This document shows positions 14,908 to 16,902 of a stretch of 16,902 nt of DNA, in pieces. Below the pieces are notes generated by a model. That model was not told where the DNA came from and did not search any database. It worked only from the letters and a program-made list of their open reading frames with translations. Within the stretch, counting starts at the first letter, position 1. Each line of letters starts with the position of its first letter. Origin of the DNA: Nocardioidaceae bacterium (GTDB taxonomy: Bacteria > Actinomycetota > Actinomycetes > Propionibacteriales > Nocardioidaceae); the NCBI GenBank assembly GCA_013698435.1, contig JACCVA010000015.1:1-16902 (forward strand), written 5' to 3'. The translations under genes were made by a program, and so were the position numbers.

Positions 14908-15157
14908 GTCGCTCCCGTTGGGAGCGTCGCCTGAGCGGGTACGCCGAATCCTGCCCACCTCGCCCAGGCAGGCACCACACCCGACAGGGCAGGAGCGGGG
15001 GAACCGTGTAGTTCGGCGTTGCAGGTCGTGCAGGTAGGGCGACACGCAAAGCCTTGGGGTGAAGCCAAGGATCGACGATCACTGATCGACGAGCACTGGC
15101 CGGGCGAACCTTTCCGCCCGAACCCGACAGCTCACTTCGCAGGCGGCGGAGAGGTTT
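14908..15157 (+). ncRNA. ydaO/yuaA cyclic di-AMP riboswitch
   Basis: The 342-bp gap before the Rpf-like gene holds a ydaO-type riboswitch. Conserved pieces in order: CTGAGCGGGTACGCCGAATC, GGGGGAACC, GTTCGGCG, TAGGGCGACACGCAAAGCC, GGGGTGAAGCC, and CCGAACCCGACAGCTCACTT. Helices can be drawn: P1 14925-14933 with 15140-15148 (9 bp, one G-U), 14941-14948 with 15012-15019 (8 bp), 14949-14956 with 14987-14994 (8 bp), and 15052-15057 with 15065-15070 (6 bp). Known: this class binds c-di-AMP and lowers expression of cell-wall hydrolase and osmolyte genes, including Streptomyces rpfA. P1's 3' strand ends at 15148, the first base of the GGAGAGG Shine-Dalgarno, so ligand-stabilised P1 could hinder ribosome binding. 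No U-tract terminator is evident. Confidence 0.93.
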
Positions 15158-15161
15158 TCCC

Positions 15162-15656
15162 ATGGCCGACCAGCCACGCCACCGCGCCCCCCGGCGCCGC
15201 CGTATCCGACGCACGGCCGTTGCGGTCACGGCCGCTCTCGCGGTTGCCGTCCCGGTGTCGTCCACCGGCACCAGCGCCGAGGCCGCCACGACACGTACCT
15301 GGGACCGCCTCGCGAACTGTGAGTCCGGTGGCAACTGGCACATCAATACCGGCAACGGCTACTACGGCGGGGTGCAGTTCAGCTCCAGCACGTGGCTCAG
15401 CTTCGGCGGTGGCACCTACGCCTCGCGAGCCGATCTCGCCACCAAGGCCGAGCAGATCCTCGTCGCCGAGCGGGTCCTGCGGGTGCAGGGATGGGGAGCG
15501 TGGCCGGCGTGCTCGCAGCAGCTGGGTCTGACGGCCGCTGACGCCAGCGCTGATGACGGCGGCAGGCTGACTGCCACCTTCAAGCATCCCTGGAACTACG
15601 GGTCGAACGACCGCCGCGGTCACACCGCACCGCTGAAGGCCATCAGTCTTCCCTGA
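15162..15656 (+). CDS. secreted resuscitation-promoting factor-like lytic transglycosylase
   Basis: A 164-residue preprotein. Residues 1-17 are strongly basic, residues 18-36 hydrophobic, and Ala-Glu-Ala (39-41) is a likely signal peptidase site. The mature part is an Rpf domain: TWDRLANCESGGNW (catalytic E54), NTGNGYYGGVQFSSSTW, then KAEQILVAERVLRVQGWGAWPACS, with C53 and C117 as the expected disulfide. Rpf proteins cleave peptidoglycan glycan strands and promote exit from dormancy. The tail (about 122-164) has no LysM or other binding domain, so this is a minimal form. ATG 15162 follows GGAGAGG by 7 nt. Control by the c-di-AMP riboswitch links wall cleavage to osmotic/turgor signalling. A convergent or overlapping antisense RNA was not detected. 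Confidence 0.95.
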   Translation: MADQPRHRAPRRRRIRRTAVAVTAALAVAVPVSSTGTSAEAATTRTWDRLANCESGGNWHINTGNGYYGGVQFSSSTWLSFGGGTYASRADLATKAEQILVAERVLRVQGWGAWPACSQQLGLTAADASADDGGRLTATFKHPWNYGSNDRRGHTAPLKAISLP

Positions 15657-15668
15657 CGCCGTCCCGGT

Positions 15669-15689
15669 CACGACACAATTGGTGTCGTG
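15669..15689 (+). promoter_or_regulatory. inverted repeat over the CGNR gene start, likely operator
   Basis: CACGACAC (15669-15676) and GTGTCGTG (15682-15689) are a perfect 8-bp inverted repeat around AATTG. The right arm ends with the GTG start codon (15687-15689). CACAAT (15674-15679) inside it is a plausible -10 box 7 nt before the start, so the mRNA may be leaderless. A dimeric regulator bound here would block transcription; autoregulation by the encoded protein is inference. Confidence 0.5.
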
Positions 15690-16301
15690 CACTGGGTGAT
15701 GGTCGACGGGATCCCCCTCCCGAAGCGGGTGGGCGGGCACCCTGCGCTCGACTTCTGCAACACCTACGCGGGATGGGACGAACGCTTCAACCCGCGCGGA
15801 GAGTGGCTGCGGTCCTACGAGGTCCTGGCGAGGTTCGCCGGCTATCTCGAGCTGATCGACGAGTCCGACGTACGCCGACTCTGCCGCGCGGCGGCCCGCG
15901 ACGACGAGGGCGCAGCGGAGGTGCTGGCGGAGACACGGCGCTTCCGTAAGCACCTCCACTCAGCGGTGACGGAGCCGTCGAGCGCGAGGTTGCTCGGCCC
16001 CGTGACCCGGCTGGTGCAGCGGGCGGCGGCGCAGGCAAGACTTCGGCCCGGGGCACAAGGGACAGCGCGATGGGAGATCCCTCGTTCTGCGGGTCTCGAG
16101 ATGCCGCTGCTGGTCCTTGCCCTCAGCGCCGCCGAGCTGCTGACCTCGCCAGAGCTGCTGTTGGTTAAGTCGTGCCCGGGGCCCGAGTGCGGGTGGATGT
16201 TCATCGACGGCCGCGGACGCCGGCGGTGGTGCAGCATGAGCTCCTGCGGCAACCGGGCCAAGTCGCGTGCGTACAGCCAGCGCCACCGGACACGCGCCTG
16301 A
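15687..16301 (+). CDS. ABATE / CGNR zinc-finger transcriptional regulator
   Basis: A 204-residue protein with two recognisable parts. The N-terminal ABATE domain begins RVGGHPALDFCNTYAGW, the family's G-x-L-x-L-D-F-x-N-T signature, and runs to about 150; it is thought to be a ligand or stress-sensing domain. The C-terminal CGNR zinc finger (163-198) has C163, C168, C182 and C187 with the diagnostic RRWCSMSSCGNRAKSRAY and is expected to bind DNA. GTG 15687 is the likely start: ABATE homology begins soon after, there is no Shine-Dalgarno, and the palindrome covers it; ATG 15699 is an alternative. It follows the Rpf-like gene by 30 bp but probably has its own promoter. Its targets are unknown; the palindrome over its own start is the best candidate. 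Confidence 0.92.
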   Translation: MHWVMVDGIPLPKRVGGHPALDFCNTYAGWDERFNPRGEWLRSYEVLARFAGYLELIDESDVRRLCRAAARDDEGAAEVLAETRRFRKHLHSAVTEPSSARLLGPVTRLVQRAAAQARLRPGAQGTARWEIPRSAGLEMPLLVLALSAAELLTSPELLLVKSCPGPECGWMFIDGRGRRRWCSMSSCGNRAKSRAYSQRHRTRA

Positions 16302-16364
16302 CGAGCGACGCTCACCGTCATCACCTGGATCACGTCGGCGCGCGGGGCCCGAGCTCGCGTCGCG

Positions 16365-16902
16365 TCAGCGGGTGACCGAGAAGACCTGCTCGCTCGCCTG
16401 CTGCTCGGCATCCTCGGCGTACACCTTGATCGTGTAGTCACCTTCGTCGGCGAGCTCGGCCACGAACTCCGCTTCGCTGTTCGGCGCCGCCTCGGCCTTT
16501 GCCACCTCGCCGCCGGCCGGGTCGACCAGCACGAGGTAGTGCTCGGTCGAGGTGCCGTTGTCGAGCTTGAACTCGATCTTCTCGCCCACGGTGGCGTTGG
16601 CGGTGTCGTCGGGGACCGGTGCGAGCGCGCCGTCCTCCTCGACCTCGAGCTCCACCTCGCGGTCGTACAGCGCCTCGTCCTCCTGGGCGGCGGTGTCCCC
16701 GGGGACCTCCAGCTCGGCCCGGATGCCGTCGCCGGTCATGCCAGGCTTGCCGGCGACCTCGAAGTCGCCGGCGGCCAGGTTGACGGAGAAGTCCTGTGAC
16801 GTGCCGGGCCCGATGTTCTCGACCTCACCCATGATCTTGGTGAACTCGTCGCCGTCGTGGCCGTAGACGTAGACCTCGGTGACGTCAGAGCCCTCGTTGA
16901 AG
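16365..16902 (-). CDS. cupredoxin-like (EfeO N-domain-like) protein, N-terminus beyond window
   Basis: The last 178 residues of a protein entering from the right edge, stopping at TGA 16367-16365. The first module reads FNEGSDVTEVYVYG, GEVENIGPGTSQDFSVNL, GDFEVAGKPGMTGDGIRAEL, matching the cupredoxin domain of EfeO-type iron-uptake proteins. Those normally have a Cys in the A-C-K-P-G loop as a copper ligand; here that codon (16751-16749) is GGC, glycine. A hinge rich in Asp and Glu follows, then a second beta-sandwich-like module (GEKIEFKLDNGTSTEHYLVLVDPAGG to GDYTIKVYAED) without Cys. The protein is very acidic (many Glu and Asp), fitting an extracytoplasmic location, but any signal or lipobox lies outside the window. 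It may bind metal through other residues or be structural. The ATG at 16832 is internal, not the start. Confidence 0.7.
   Translation of the reverse strand, partial: FNEGSDVTEVYVYGHDGDEFTKIMGEVENIGPGTSQDFSVNLAAGDFEVAGKPGMTGDGIRAELEVPGDTAAQEDEALYDREVELEVEEDGALAPVPDDTANATVGEKIEFKLDNGTSTEHYLVLVDPAGGEVAKAEAAPNSEAEFVAELADEGDYTIKVYAEDAEQQASEQVFSVTR

Noticed and set aside
1..16902. CRISPR arrays, tRNA and rRNA genes
   Set aside because: No regularly spaced direct repeats, no cloverleaf with a GGTTCRAATCC-type arm and no rRNA-like sequence was noticed by eye on either strand.

Overview
The window is high-GC DNA with strongly GC-biased third codon positions, short intergenic gaps, frequent GTG/TTG starts, at least one probable leaderless promoter, an Rpf-type lytic transglycosylase behind a c-di-AMP (ydaO/yuaA) riboswitch, and an HrpA helicase with a long DUF3418 tail. 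Together these point to an actinobacterium, most likely in or near the Nocardioidaceae/Propionibacteriales. This placement is an inference from gene content; no rRNA is present.

Layout. (1) 1-900: the tail of a possible upstream gene, a tiny one-helix membrane peptide, and a NERD-like nuclease-fold protein on the minus strand. (2) 930-1700: a copper-locus scar. A CsoR-like operator and promoter (1003-1022) sit directly before the last ~40 codons of a heavy-metal P1B-type ATPase whose main body is missing; the ATPase stop codon overlaps the start of an intact DUF4396 membrane protein. (3) 1799-4110: an unrecognised basic protein followed by a CPA1 Na+/H+ antiporter fused to a C-terminal UBP-type zinc finger. 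(4) 4118-5090: an orphan PemK/MazF-like protein (minus), a possible 16-residue Cys-rich leader peptide, and a truncated IS481-family element whose transposase ribosome-binding site lies inside a 10-bp hairpin. (5) 5093-7941 (minus): a DHA2 multidrug efflux protein and, downstream, a TetX-like FAD monooxygenase broken by a one-base frameshift in a G4 run. (6) 8045-12739: HrpA and a DUF1206 membrane protein. (7) 12791-14819: a FUSC-type membrane protein (minus) divergent from an aldo/keto reductase. (8) 14874-15656: promoter, ydaO riboswitch and secreted Rpf-like protein. (9) 15669-16301: an ABATE/CGNR zinc-finger regulator with a perfect 8-bp inverted repeat over its start codon. (10) 16365-16902 (minus): the C-terminal part of a cupredoxin-like protein that has lost the expected copper-ligand cysteine.

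The region reads as chromosomal housekeeping and stress-envelope genes with several signs of decay: the ATPase remnant, the IS remnant and the frameshifted oxygenase. Regulation is the most interesting layer: the copper operator rewired to DUF4396, the riboswitch with P1 touching the Shine-Dalgarno, the start-codon palindrome of the CGNR gene, and the IS hairpin. No CRISPR array, rRNA or tRNA was seen, and no complete novel multi-gene system was found.
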